Positions 1 to 7,481 are shown, counted from the stretch's first letter. The stretch is 40,537 nt of DNA from Moduliflexus sp964602655 (GCA_964602655.1 CAZRSF010000061.1:1-40537), one strand, 5' to 3'. The notes: generated by a model not told the origin, from the letters alone. Translations and numbers: made by a program.

Positions 1-25
1 GCAAAGTATAGTTATACGTTATACG

Positions 26-58
26 AAACCTCACAGGTTTTAAAAACCTGTGAGGTTT
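26..58. repeat. Palindromic repeat, family R1
   Basis: Perfect 15-bp arms (AAACCTCACAGGTTT and its complement) around a TAA loop, 17 bp before the permease start codon. The same core recurs at 3215-3257, 33549-33579 and 38361-38397. Each arm is itself a small dyad (AACCT-CAC-AGGTT). Confidence 0.95.
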
Positions 59-75
59 GTTCGAGGTCAAAATTT

Positions 76-1083
76 ATGGCAATTCAAGCAACAACACAGG
101 ACGTAAAAGGATTTGTCGCGATTAAACAGCCGTTTTCGATTTCGAGGTTTTTTCTGCGATGGGAATGGCTGTTGGTGGCCTTAATCATCATCATCGGCGC
201 GATTAACGCCAGCATTTCCGAATATTTTTTGAATACGGTCAACCTGTTCGACATGACCTTCAATTTTATCGAGAAAGGGCTGATGGCGCTGCCGATGACC
301 ATGATCATCATCACTGCCGGGATCGACCTGTCAGCGGCCTCCACGTTAGCGATGGCATCCGCGACGATGGCCTTGCTGTTCAAACATGGCGTCCCGATCT
401 GGATTGGCGCGATTGCGGCTATCGGCGTCGGGCTGTTGGGTGGGTGGTTCAATGGCAAATGCATCACGAAAATCAAATTGCCGCCGTTGGCCGTCACGCT
501 CGGCACGTATGCCCTGTATCGCGGCCTGGCGTTTGCCATGCTCGGCGATATTCCGGTCAAAGGCTATCCGGCCTGGTTTACCGCCATCGGACAGAACTAC
601 ATTCCCGGAACGCCTGTGCCGATTTCTCTTGTGATTTTCTTAGCGTTTGCGCTTGGCTTCGGATTGCTGCTGCATCGCACGACCTTCGGACGCACGATCT
701 TCGCTATCGGCAATAACGAACACGCCTGCCGGTACGCCGGCATTGACGTGGATCGCATCAAAGTGAAGATTTACATGCTTGGCGGTCTTATGGCGGCGCT
801 GTCCGCGCTGATTATGGCGGCTCGCTTCGGCAGCACCCGCACCGATGTGGCGACCGGTTACGAATTGCATGTGATTACTGCCGTCGTGCTTGGCGGCACG
901 GATACCGGCGGCGGCAAAGGCACGATGATCGGCACGTTCCTCTCCATTTTCTTGTTAGGCATTATCGAATGGGGCATGAGCTTGAGAATGGTGCCGGGGC
1001 AGGTGCAGCAGATTGTCAGCGGCGGCGTCTTGATTTTTGCGATTCTTGCGCCGAATTTGTTGGGAAAATTTATCAAGCGGTAA
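76..1083 (+). CDS. ABC sugar transporter permease (RhaQ/LsrD-like)
   Basis: Inner-membrane permease of a ribose/rhamnose/AI-2-type ABC importer (BPD_transp_2 family). The 335 residues are strongly hydrophobic with many membrane segments. The diagnostic stretch ITAGIDLS near residues 76-83 and the GGTDTGGGKGT loop near residues 274-284 fit this family, as does the length. The start is supported by GAGG about 10 bases upstream, just after an R1 palindrome. The matching binding protein lies 371 bases downstream on the same strand. The ATPase and any second permease are presumably before the window, which would give the ATPase-permease-permease-binding protein order known from lsr operons. Substrate is inferred only from the binding protein (rhamnose- or AI-2-like). 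Confidence 0.88.
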   Translation: MAIQATTQDVKGFVAIKQPFSISRFFLRWEWLLVALIIIIGAINASISEYFLNTVNLFDMTFNFIEKGLMALPMTMIIITAGIDLSAASTLAMASATMALLFKHGVPIWIGAIAAIGVGLLGGWFNGKCITKIKLPPLAVTLGTYALYRGLAFAMLGDIPVKGYPAWFTAIGQNYIPGTPVPISLVIFLAFALGFGLLLHRTTFGRTIFAIGNNEHACRYAGIDVDRIKVKIYMLGGLMAALSALIMAARFGSTRTDVATGYELHVITAVVLGGTDTGGGKGTMIGTFLSIFLLGIIEWGMSLRMVPGQVQQIVSGGVLIFAILAPNLLGKFIKR

Positions 1084-1314
1084 CTACAAGGATGGGTGTA
1101 AGAAGGGATAATCGCGACTTGTGATACCATTGGTATTATTATCCATTCTTTTCACTTCCTAACATTTTTTTGATCACCCACCCCAACCCCTCCCAGGAGG
1201 GGAATTTCGTGCAGAGTTGCCTCGAATCGCGATTCCCCTCCTGGGAGGGGCAAGGGGTGGGTTGGAAAATTGTGTTAGGAATTGAAATCCATTCTTACAC
1301 ATATCCTTGTAGTT
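1083..1314. repeat. Large nested imperfect palindrome (MITE-like)
   Basis: This fills most of the 371-base gap between permease and binding protein. Outer arms 1083-1104 and 1293-1314 match as inverted repeats at 20 of 22 positions. Further inward, TTCCTAACA near 1157 pairs with TGTTAGGAA near 1273, and a C-rich block at 1178-1203 pairs with a G-rich block at 1236-1262. No open frame inside looks like a gene. It could fold into one long hairpin or be a non-autonomous mobile repeat. The rest of the gap (1315-1454) holds only the leader of the binding-protein gene. Confidence 0.8.
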
Positions 1315-1454
1315 TAACAGACATATCGCACAATTCGGGAGGTGATGTTTTTCCATACAGAGCAAAGGGAGTTGGCAGGCAAACTGGTCATTGACAGCGT
1401 TTCGGATTTTACGATAACAACAAGACAGCATATCAATTTCAACAGGAGTTTCTT

Positions 1455-2438
1455 ATGAGAAAATCATTGATTATTGCCATGAGCGTGATGTTCGTGCTCG
1501 CGATGAGCGTCTCTGCATTTGCCGGATACAAAATCGTCAACATGCCGAAAAATTTAGGCAACCCGTATTTCGATGCTTGCAATGAAGGCGCAAAAGAGGC
1601 GGCCAAAGAATTAGGGGATGAAGTCATTTATCAAGCGCCGTCCGATGCGGACGCGACCAAACAAATCCAGATGATTAACGCCCTGATCGCCCAGAAAGTC
1701 AACGGCATCATGATCTCCGCCAACGATCCTGACGCGCTCGTGCCTGCTGGCAAAAAAGCCATCGAAGCCGGAATCGTTGTGGTCAGCTATGACGCCGCAA
1801 TCGGCGACGGCGGACGGCAGTTGTTCACATTGCAAGCAGACTCCGAAGGCATTGGCCGCAAACAAGTGCAGGTCATGGCCGACTTGATTGGCGGTGCTGG
1901 CGAAATCGCCATCCTGAGCGCAGCCGCTGGAGCCCCGAATCAGGGCGAGTGGATCAAATGGATGAACGAAGAATTGAAAGACCCGAAATACAAAGACATC
2001 AAGTTGGTTGACACGGTCTATGGCGACGACGACGATACGAAGAGCTATCAGAAGATGCAAGGCTTGATGAAATCGTATCCGAACCTGAAAGGCGTCATCT
2101 CCCCGACCAGCGTAGGCATCGCTGCCGGAGCGCGCGCGATTCGCGATGGCGGCATGGCTGGCAAAATCATGATTACCGGCCTCGGCATTCCGAGCCAGAT
2201 GCGTGAATATGTGAAAGACGATACCTGCAAAGCGTTTGCGCTGTGGAATCCGGTCGATCTTGGCTACCTCACACTGTACATGACGCATCACATGTTAGCC
2301 GGAACGATCAAGGGCGAAATGGGCGAGAAGTTTGCGGCTGGCCGCCTCGGCGAATACACCATCGGCGAAAAGGGCACCGTGCTGTTAGGCGAGCCGTTCG
2401 TCTTCACCAAAGAAAATATTGATAATTTCAACTTCTAA
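1455..2438 (+). CDS. ABC sugar-binding protein (RhaS/LsrB-like)
   Basis: Periplasmic receptor of the ABC importer whose permease lies upstream. Signal peptide at residues 1-23 (ending SAFA), then a two-lobe Periplasmic_binding_4 fold. The motifs NALIAQKVNGIMISANDPDAL and the NLGNPYFDA start of the mature domain resemble the rhamnose receptor RhaS and the AI-2 receptor LsrB. The 327-residue length is normal. AGGAG sits 7 bases before the ATG. The gene is followed at once by a rho-independent terminator, so it closes the operon. The ligand cannot be decided from sequence alone: RhaS-like is slightly favoured by overall resemblance, LsrB-like by gene order. Confidence 0.88.
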   Translation: MRKSLIIAMSVMFVLAMSVSAFAGYKIVNMPKNLGNPYFDACNEGAKEAAKELGDEVIYQAPSDADATKQIQMINALIAQKVNGIMISANDPDALVPAGKKAIEAGIVVVSYDAAIGDGGRQLFTLQADSEGIGRKQVQVMADLIGGAGEIAILSAAAGAPNQGEWIKWMNEELKDPKYKDIKLVDTVYGDDDDTKSYQKMQGLMKSYPNLKGVISPTSVGIAAGARAIRDGGMAGKIMITGLGIPSQMREYVKDDTCKAFALWNPVDLGYLTLYMTHHMLAGTIKGEMGEKFAAGRLGEYTIGEKGTVLLGEPFVFTKENIDNFNF

Positions 2439-2479
2439 TTTCCTTTGGTAACGCGGGGCAGCGTCCCCACGTATGCGCA

Positions 2480-2518
2480 AAGCTGTCAGGCGCGTTCAAC
2501 GTGCCTGACAGCTTTTTT
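2480..2518 (+). terminator. Rho-independent terminator of the sugar ABC operon
   Basis: Perfect 12-bp stem (AAGCTGTCAGGC, 2480-2491, with 2503-2514), 11-base loop, and six T residues at 2513-2518. It starts 42 bases after the binding-protein stop codon. The arm core resembles the palindrome at 4438-4464. Confidence 0.9.
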
Positions 2519-2632
2519 ATTTTCCAGGGGATGCGCGTTATTCGCGGCAAAAAACCTGAGAGAATTCCCTTGACTTTATCATGCCCGCTTCATAGCAATA
2601 TTTTTCGAATCATCCGAAATACTCTTGTGACT

Positions 2633-2739
2633 GCATTGTTCAGAAGCATTGAACGTGAAGAAGGCGTTTTGACGCGAAGCGTTGACCGTAAAAGCTGCGC
2701 GTTTGCCTTCCTGGATGCTTCAATGCTCGTGAACAATGC
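2633..2739. repeat. Nested palindrome with R2-like core
   Basis: Outer arms 2633-2653 and 2719-2739 are 21 bp with two mismatches. The inner core 2659-2711 (GAAGGCG...CTTC) closely resembles the repeat at 17487-17537, sharing CGTTGACnGnAAAAGCTGCG. It lies directly upstream of the TerB-like gene. Confidence 0.8.
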
Positions 2740-2775
2740 TGTAATGCTTACAATATTGCCCAAAAGGAGCCGACG

Positions 2776-3213
2776 ATGAACCTAATCGACGTGTTAAAAA
2801 ATATCCTGACGAAAGAACCGATGCGGCATGATGATTGGACGCAAGAACAACGGGAAGCGTCTCTCGATTTGCTGCTGTTAGGCATGTATGTGGACGGAAA
2901 ATTATCTGTTCAAGAAATGGACGCAATAGATCAAAACGTGCAAACGCTGACAACGGAAACAGGCGTGTCCTGGGATGCGTATATCTCCAGCGCACTGCAT
3001 AAAATCCGCAGTGTTGAGGGCGATGAGAAACAGCGCTATGAATTGCTTCAGAATATTCGCGGACGCTTAGGCGATGCGGCGAAACGCAGCCTTGCGGCGC
3101 AGGAATTGACGGGATTGCTGATCGCTGATGGAAAAGAAGTTCAAGAGCAAGCCTTTTTAGATGATGCCAAGGCGTTGTTCAAAATCCGCCCGTTAGTGGG
3201 CGAGGAGGAGTAA
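2776..3213 (+). CDS. TerB-like tellurite-resistance-family protein
   Basis: Small acidic, mostly helical, cytoplasmic protein of 145 residues. Residues about 25-140 read as a TerB/DjlA-N-type fold: LLGMYVDGKLSVQEMDAID followed later by LIADGKEVQEQAF, the paired D-G-x-hydrophobic-x-x-x-E turns typical of TerB metal-binding proteins. The start has a good AAAGGAG ribosome binding site 8 bases upstream. No other ter genes are nearby, so a tellurite role should not be assumed. TerB domains are widespread and often of unknown role. It is followed by an R1 palindrome and then by the glycosylase fusion gene. Confidence 0.65.
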   Translation: MNLIDVLKNILTKEPMRHDDWTQEQREASLDLLLLGMYVDGKLSVQEMDAIDQNVQTLTTETGVSWDAYISSALHKIRSVEGDEKQRYELLQNIRGRLGDAAKRSLAAQELTGLLIADGKEVQEQAFLDDAKALFKIRPLVGEEE

Positions 3214-3214
3214 A

Positions 3215-3257
3215 CAGTTAAACCTCACAGGTCTTAGAGACCTGTGAGGTTTAACTG
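3215..3257. repeat. Palindromic repeat, family R1
   Basis: Perfect 20-bp arms (3215-3234 and 3238-3257) with loop TAG. The core ACCTCACAGGT is shared with the other R1 copies, while the outer CAGTTA/TAACTG is private to this copy. It starts 2 bases after the TerB-like stop codon. Confidence 0.95.
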
Positions 3258-3269
3258 AAGAAAATACCC

Positions 3270-4319
3270 ATGCCAACGTGTAAAATTACCGTCATCAAAC
3301 GCACAGCGTATCAGGATTTAGCCGAGGAATACATGCGGGACGCCAGTAAATTCGGCGTCTGCAATCTGTTTCGCGAAGGGCAGGAATTTATCGTGCGCGA
3401 TCCGTTCCGCCTGCCGGAAGGCTTTTGCGAGTGGGCGTGGGGTGATATTCGCCATCATATTTTGATGGTATCGGGCGGCGCGGATATGGCCTGGATGAAG
3501 CCGCGCAACACCCTGATTGCGGGCTGCACCGACTGGTTTCGTCCTGTCATTTTTAAAATCGAGCGGATTGACGACGAGGCCGTAAAAACCCCGCGCAAGC
3601 CGTCGAAATCCAATCAAAAGCCGGCACCTGAGAACGCACAGACGGTTTCGTCATCAAATTTCGTGCTTCCGGCGTCATGGCAGGCGCATCTGCGCGACGA
3701 AATGGCGCAACCCTATTTTCAGGAGTTAATGGCATTCGTGCAGCAGGAATACGCGACCCGCACGGTCTATCCGCCGTCTGAGCAACTCTTTTCAGCATTT
3801 CGGGCTGTGCCGTTCGAGCAGGTGAAGGTAGTCATTTTAGGGCAAGACCCGTATCATGGCAAAGGGCAGGCGAACGGCCTTGCGTTTTCCGTCAGCGACG
3901 ATGTCAATATCCCTCCGTCGCTCAAAAATATTTTCCAGGAAATCGCGCAAGACCTCGGACAGCCGATCCCGACTTCCGGCAATCTGACGCGCTGGGCGGA
4001 GCAGGGCATCTTGCTGCTGAATGCGATATTGACGGTCGTGGAGAAAACGCCGCGCTCACACCAGAATAAAGGCTGGGAGCGCTTCACTGACGCTGTAATT
4101 CGGATGTTATCCGAACAACGGGAAAATCTTGTCTTTCTGCTCTGGGGCGCGTATGCGCAGAAAAAAGGCGATCTGATTGACCGTCAGCGCGGGCATCTGA
4201 TTTTAAACGCCGCGCACCCTTCGCCCTATTCTGCGTCGAACGGCTTTTTCGGCTGCCGCCATTTCAGTCAGGCGAACGCCTTTTTAGCAGCGCATGGACT
4301 GACGCCGATTCAATGGTAG
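3270..4319 (+). CDS. ung: TIGR04076 domain fused to family-1 uracil-DNA glycosylase
   Basis: Removes uracil from DNA to start base-excision repair (family-1 UDG). Residues about 1-101 match the small stand-alone TIGR04076 family (CKITVIKRT..., EGQEF, EGFCEWAWGDI, RPVIFKIERID). A Lys/Pro/Ser-rich linker spans about 102-128. Residues 129-349 are a full UNG with the catalytic GQDPYHG (191-197, general base D193) and the HPSP loop (316-319). A normal UNG is about 220-230 residues, so the extra 120 residues are a real N-terminal addition in one uninterrupted frame. No strong ribosome binding site precedes the ATG; it begins 12 bases after an R1 palindrome. TIGR04076 has no known function, so its effect on the enzyme is unknown. 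Confidence 0.9.
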   Translation: MPTCKITVIKRTAYQDLAEEYMRDASKFGVCNLFREGQEFIVRDPFRLPEGFCEWAWGDIRHHILMVSGGADMAWMKPRNTLIAGCTDWFRPVIFKIERIDDEAVKTPRKPSKSNQKPAPENAQTVSSSNFVLPASWQAHLRDEMAQPYFQELMAFVQQEYATRTVYPPSEQLFSAFRAVPFEQVKVVILGQDPYHGKGQANGLAFSVSDDVNIPPSLKNIFQEIAQDLGQPIPTSGNLTRWAEQGILLLNAILTVVEKTPRSHQNKGWERFTDAVIRMLSEQRENLVFLLWGAYAQKKGDLIDRQRGHLILNAAHPSPYSASNGFFGCRHFSQANAFLAAHGLTPIQW

Positions 4320-4334
4320 GATGCGGCGCAAGTC

Positions 4335-4433
4335 ATGGCGCGACAGCAAGAGATCGAAAAAGAGATTGACAAAATGACGTATGAACTCTACAGGTTGATG
4401 AAGGATGAATTTTGTCTGATAGAAGGAAAATAG
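4335..4433 (+). pseudogene. Relic C-terminus of a TaqI/Eco57I-like restriction-methyltransferase
   Basis: A 32-codon frame downstream of ung reads ...EIEKEIDKMTYELYRLMKDEF... It resembles the conserved tail seen at the extreme C-terminus of many adenine-specific methyltransferase/restriction enzymes (EIDxLVYELYxLTxEEI). The stop follows GK, as expected for a true tail. No methyltransferase body precedes it; the same frame is closed 5' by the ung stop codon. It is therefore best read as debris of a lost restriction-modification gene, though a tiny expressed coiled-coil peptide cannot be excluded. The resemblance is from memory of the family. Confidence 0.45.
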
Positions 4434-4437
4434 ACGC

Positions 4438-4464
4438 TGTCAGACACGTTCGAAATGTCTGACA
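4438..4464. repeat. Palindrome before clpP
   Basis: Nine-bp arms TGTCAGACA/TGTCTGACA around a CGTTCGAAA loop. It lies just before the clpP ribosome binding site and resembles the stem of the terminator at 2480-2514. Confidence 0.8.
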
Positions 4465-4488
4465 ACTTATGAAGAAAGGAAATTATTC

Positions 4489-5073
4489 ATGTCAATGTAT
4501 GTCCCCTGGGTCATTGAACAAACCGGGCGTGGCGAACGGGAATACGACCTGTTTTCGCGCCTACTGAAAGACCGCATTATTTTTCTCGGTACGCCGATTG
4601 ACGACACGGTCGCCAATCTGATTATTTCGCAATTGCTCTTTTTAGAAGCCGAAGACCCGGAGAAAGATATTTGCCTCTACATCAACTCACCGGGCGGAGT
4701 GATTACGTCCGGGTTGGCAATTTACGACGCCATGCAGTTCATCAAAGTTGACGTGGCGACGATCTGCTTCGGTCAGGCGAGCAGTATGGGCGCTGTACTG
4801 CTGGCATGTGGCGCAAAAGGAAAACGCTCGGCGCTGCCGCATTCTCGGATCATGCTGCACCAGCCCTGGGGCGGTGTAGAAGGACAGGCGTCGGACATTC
4901 AGATTCACGCCGAAGAAATCCTGCGGATGCGAGATAAATTGAATGAGATTTTGGAACGCCATACAGGACAAACCTTTGATAAAATCCGACAGGATACGGA
5001 ACGCGATTTCTACATGTCGCCGGAAGAAGCCATCAAATACGGGATTATTGACGAAATGATTTCGAAACGGTAA
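4489..5073 (+). CDS. clpP: ATP-dependent Clp protease proteolytic subunit
   Basis: Serine protease subunit that forms tetradecameric barrels with a Clp ATPase for protein turnover in the cytoplasm. The catalytic triad is visible: S99 in GQASSMGA, H124 in IMLHQP and D173 in TERDFYMS. The SPGG oxyanion motif is at 67-70. Length (194) and the YVPWVIEQTGRGER N-terminus are normal. The ribosome binding site AAAGGA is 9 bases upstream. No clpX or tig is adjacent, so this may be an extra or relocated copy; that is inference from the window alone. Confidence 0.95.
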   Translation: MSMYVPWVIEQTGRGEREYDLFSRLLKDRIIFLGTPIDDTVANLIISQLLFLEAEDPEKDICLYINSPGGVITSGLAIYDAMQFIKVDVATICFGQASSMGAVLLACGAKGKRSALPHSRIMLHQPWGGVEGQASDIQIHAEEILRMRDKLNEILERHTGQTFDKIRQDTERDFYMSPEEAIKYGIIDEMISKR

Positions 5074-5102
5074 CGACGGGTTATGTCTTCGAGGTGAGAG
5101 CC

Positions 5103-5153
5103 GGAGTGCCAAAGCTCTGCTTTGACCGCGCGAAAGCAGAGCTTTCGTACTCC
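5103..5153. repeat. Palindromic repeat, family R2
   Basis: Arms 5103-5123 and 5133-5153 are 21 bp with two mismatches; ends GGAGTGC/GTACTCC, core AAAGC. It lies between clpP and the diiron protein gene. The open frame that runs through it is not taken as coding. Confidence 0.9.
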
Positions 5154-5171
5154 GTGACATTAGGGGGGAAT

Positions 5172-6275
5172 ATGGAAAATTTTCAGAAAGCGGTCGAATT
5201 GGCTGACGGCGTGTATTGGCTTGGTATGCGCAGCGACAGCCGGTTGGAAGTCAATGTCTATTTACGGGCATTCAAGGGCAACGGCAAACAAACGAATATG
5301 ATCATCGATCCGGGGCCACCGATTTTTTTCGATGAAATTGACGCCCGCGTCAAATCGGTCATCGGCGATCCGCGCAGGGTGAACATTGCCTATATCAACC
5401 ATCAAGACCCGGATGTCGGCACGAACTCGATCTATTTTCAAAAACGTAATCCGAAAATGACCGTCATCTGCACGGAAGACACCTGGCGGTTGACACATTT
5501 TTTCGGACTGAAATTGTCGAATTTTCAAGCGGTGGACAAATTCAAAAAATCCCGCGCCAAACTCTCGACCGGCCACGTCATCCGCTTCGTGCCGACGCCG
5601 TTCTGCCATTTTCGCGGCGCGTGCATGTTGTACGATGAAACCAGCCGGATTCTCTTTTCCGGCGATCTCTTCGGCGGGCTGTCGTTCGAACCCCGCCTCT
5701 TTGCGACGGAAAACGATTGGGACGGGATGCGGATTTTTCACCAGATTTATATGCCGTCGCAGGCTGTGATTCGCATGGCGATTGATAAAATCCGGCGCCT
5801 GCACCCCGCGCCGTTGATGATTGCGCCACAACACGGTTCGATCCTTCAGGGAGATATGCTCAAGTTCTTTCTGGACAAAATGTATGATCTGCCGGTCGGG
5901 TTAGACCTGTTGCAGCCGACGATTATTGATAAGGAAATCTATCTGCAAGCGATTAACGAAATCCTGAGCGGAATTTCCGAAAAGGCCGGATCGGACATCG
6001 TGAAAAACGCGCTGAAAAAATTCGACAGCCTCGACGGGTCGTTTCCGACCTTGTTTAAGGTGCAGAACGAAAAAATTACGGATATCAAAGAGGACAACAT
6101 CATCGCGTCATTCAAGACGCTGCTTGAACAGATTATGAAAGACCAGCCGATTCAAATCCGCGACTTGATTAAAGATGTCGTGATTCGGTCGAATTGGAAC
6201 CTGCCGATTTTCGAAGAGAAGGACGAAGAGGAAACCATGACGGCGGAATTCTTGTTCGAGGATGAGGAACAATAG
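5172..6275 (+). CDS. Oxygen-binding diiron protein, metallo-beta-lactamase fold (ODP-like)
   Basis: Metallo-beta-lactamase-fold protein related to the diiron half of flavodiiron O2/NO reductases but without the flavodoxin half. Visible ligands are H77-x-D79-x-D81 (NHQDPD), H146 (PFCHFRG), D165 (FSGDLFGG) and H221 (PQHGS). The spacing matches flavodiiron proteins, but Gln-Asp replaces the usual HxExDH pattern, as in the oxygen-binding ODP family of chemotaxis sensors. A mostly helical tail of about 130 residues follows, ending in a very acidic segment. The start at 5172 is preferred over an in-frame upstream codon because AGGGGGG precedes it and the upstream part translates a palindrome. Role inferred: O2 sensing or scavenging. 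Confidence 0.78.
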   Translation: MENFQKAVELADGVYWLGMRSDSRLEVNVYLRAFKGNGKQTNMIIDPGPPIFFDEIDARVKSVIGDPRRVNIAYINHQDPDVGTNSIYFQKRNPKMTVICTEDTWRLTHFFGLKLSNFQAVDKFKKSRAKLSTGHVIRFVPTPFCHFRGACMLYDETSRILFSGDLFGGLSFEPRLFATENDWDGMRIFHQIYMPSQAVIRMAIDKIRRLHPAPLMIAPQHGSILQGDMLKFFLDKMYDLPVGLDLLQPTIIDKEIYLQAINEILSGISEKAGSDIVKNALKKFDSLDGSFPTLFKVQNEKITDIKEDNIIASFKTLLEQIMKDQPIQIRDLIKDVVIRSNWNLPIFEEKDEEETMTAEFLFEDEEQ

Positions 6276-6302
6276 AACGATGGTGATCTTGATTCGAATA
6301 CG

Positions 6303-6749
6303 ATGATAACAATTTATTTTGATGTTTGTTGCCTTAATCGCCCATTTGATGATCAAACTCAGGATCGCGTTCACTTGGAAGCCGAAGCTGTTTTATTGGT
6401 ATTGCAGCATATTGAAATCGGTGAATGGGAATGGATCACCAGTGAAATCGTAAATTTTGAGATTCGACAGACACCAGATGCTGAACGACAAACACAAATT
6501 CGATTATTAACCCGACATGCCGATCATGTTATCATGCTTGATGAGGCAATTATCAATCGAGCAGATGCGCTGAGGCAACGCGGATTTCACACATACGACG
6601 CACTTCATATTGCATGTGCTGAATCAGCGAATTTGACGGTTTTTCTGACAACAGATGATCGCCTTCTCAAATTGGCGAAACGTCATAACTCATATCTGTA
6701 TATTGCCGTGAAAAATCCGTTAGCGTGGTTACAGGAGGTGACAGCATAG
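6303..6749 (+). CDS. PIN-domain ribonuclease toxin
   Basis: VapC-like PIN nuclease expected to cleave RNA as the toxin of a type II toxin-antitoxin pair. Acidic residues typical of the PIN active site are present: D7 (IYFDVCCLNRPFDD), E48 (TSEIVNFE), D99 (TYDALHIA) and D118/D119 (TTDDRL). The 148-residue length fits. The ribosome binding site is weak. The partner gene starts one base after the stop codon. Codon use is AT-richer than in the flanking ClpP/diiron genes, suggesting acquisition. The variant CCLNRPFDD is, from memory, common in cyanobacterial and Chloroflexi PIN proteins paired with the same type of small partner. Confidence 0.82.
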   Translation: MITIYFDVCCLNRPFDDQTQDRVHLEAEAVLLVLQHIEIGEWEWITSEIVNFEIRQTPDAERQTQIRLLTRHADHVIMLDEAIINRADALRQRGFHTYDALHIACAESANLTVFLTTDDRLLKLAKRHNSYLYIAVKNPLAWLQEVTA

Positions 6750-6750
6750 C

Positions 6751-6978
6751 ATGATCAGTACATCCAACACTCCGATAATGACTTTACAACAAGTGCGAAT
6801 GACAGGGATGCACGCGTTATTTCAGCATCTTGGGGCAGTCGGAATGGTTCGATTTTTACAACAGTTTCAAACAGGATGGGGAGATTATTCTCAAGATCGT
6901 CATGCCTGGCTCGATCAAGAGGATGATGTCCGTTCGCTTGCGCAGAAAATCATCGAGCAACGGACGGCAATATCCTGA
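6751..6978 (+). CDS. Small antitoxin-like partner of PIN toxin
   Basis: Protein of 75 residues encoded one base after the toxin stop codon. AGGAGGTGA lies inside the toxin's last codons. The sequence TLQQVRMTGMHALFQHLGAVGMVRFLQQFQTGWGDYSQDRHAWL resembles small uncharacterised proteins that sit beside PIN toxins, with a G-DY-x-x-R/D signature. It has no obvious ribbon-helix-helix or AbrB motif, so DNA binding is not shown. The order toxin-then-antitoxin is the reverse of most VapBC pairs. Assignment as antitoxin rests on context. Confidence 0.62.
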   Translation: MISTSNTPIMTLQQVRMTGMHALFQHLGAVGMVRFLQQFQTGWGDYSQDRHAWLDQEDDVRSLAQKIIEQRTAIS

Positions 6979-7008
6979 TAAAAAAGAGACGCCCCGTCGG
7001 GGCAGGGC

Positions 7009-7055
7009 TGTGATGCCCCTCGTTCCACGCTCCGCGTGGAACGAGGGGCATCACA
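7009..7055. terminator. Long perfect hairpin between convergent genes
   Basis: Arms 7009-7030 and 7034-7055 are 22 bp and perfectly complementary with loop TCC. A smaller GCCCC-GTC-GGGGC hairpin lies just before at 6991-7003. The element fills the gap between the antitoxin (ending 6978) and the convergent gene ending at 7056, so a bidirectional terminator role is likely. There is no long T-run. Confidence 0.75.
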
Positions 7056-7481
7056 TTATTCTATTGTCCAATATCCCACAACATGAAACTGGTTCCGTAC
7101 GAGATCAAACCTAAGGCGCAATCCCCGTTGTCGGCTTTTTGTCTTCACAATTGCCGAATGAGTCACGTTGAGAAAGTCAAAAGTAAAGGCATCATAAGGC
7201 CGTATTGAAATATGATAGCCATCAGGCAATTCATCTTTAAGATAGTCCAGAAGATGATCATGCACAAAAACAACGTCTGGATGTGTAAGCGATGTGCCTT
7301 TAATCGTTGCTTGACAGAAATAGTGAACGAATCGAGACACTCGCCACGTCAACCATACCTGTCCGCAGAGGAAGGTCGCCAACACAATGAGGATGATTCG
7401 TCCTTTCCATGTCCTCATAAGCCAGTATGCAATCTTACGCCACAATGCGTTCCCATCCCTTACGAATGAATAAATCAGCAT
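7056..7481 (-). CDS. Hypothetical membrane-anchored protein
   Basis: Not recognised. The 141 residues begin with a basic stretch containing WRKIAYWLMRTWKGR, then one hydrophobic segment at about 28-48 (IILIVLATFLCGQVWLTW), then a soluble domain of about 90 residues ending in VVGYWTIE. This suggests a type II single-pass inner-membrane protein. The ribosome binding site is poor, and a later Met at residue 22 could also start it. Codon use is AT-rich like the neighbouring PIN pair, so it may belong to the same acquired patch. The stop codon abuts the long hairpin. Confidence 0.5.
   Translation of the reverse strand: MLIYSFVRDGNALWRKIAYWLMRTWKGRIILIVLATFLCGQVWLTWRVSRFVHYFCQATIKGTSLTHPDVVFVHDHLLDYLKDELPDGYHISIRPYDAFTFDFLNVTHSAIVKTKSRQRGLRLRFDLVRNQFHVVGYWTIE

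Larger units (their letters stand above)
2439..2775. other. Intergenic region before the TerB-like gene
   Basis: It contains a short G-rich hairpin motif (CGCGGGG/TCCCC, near 2453-2470), the terminator of the upstream operon, a further stretch of about 110 bases with no recognised feature, and a nested palindrome at 2633-2739. The ribosome binding site AAAGGAG (2761-2767) of the next gene lies at its end. No gene is seen. Confidence 0.7.

Noticed and set aside
5094..5171. Longer start for the diiron protein (26 extra residues)
   Set aside because: The extension translates the R2 palindrome and has no ribosome binding site, while ATG 5172 has AGGGGGG just upstream.
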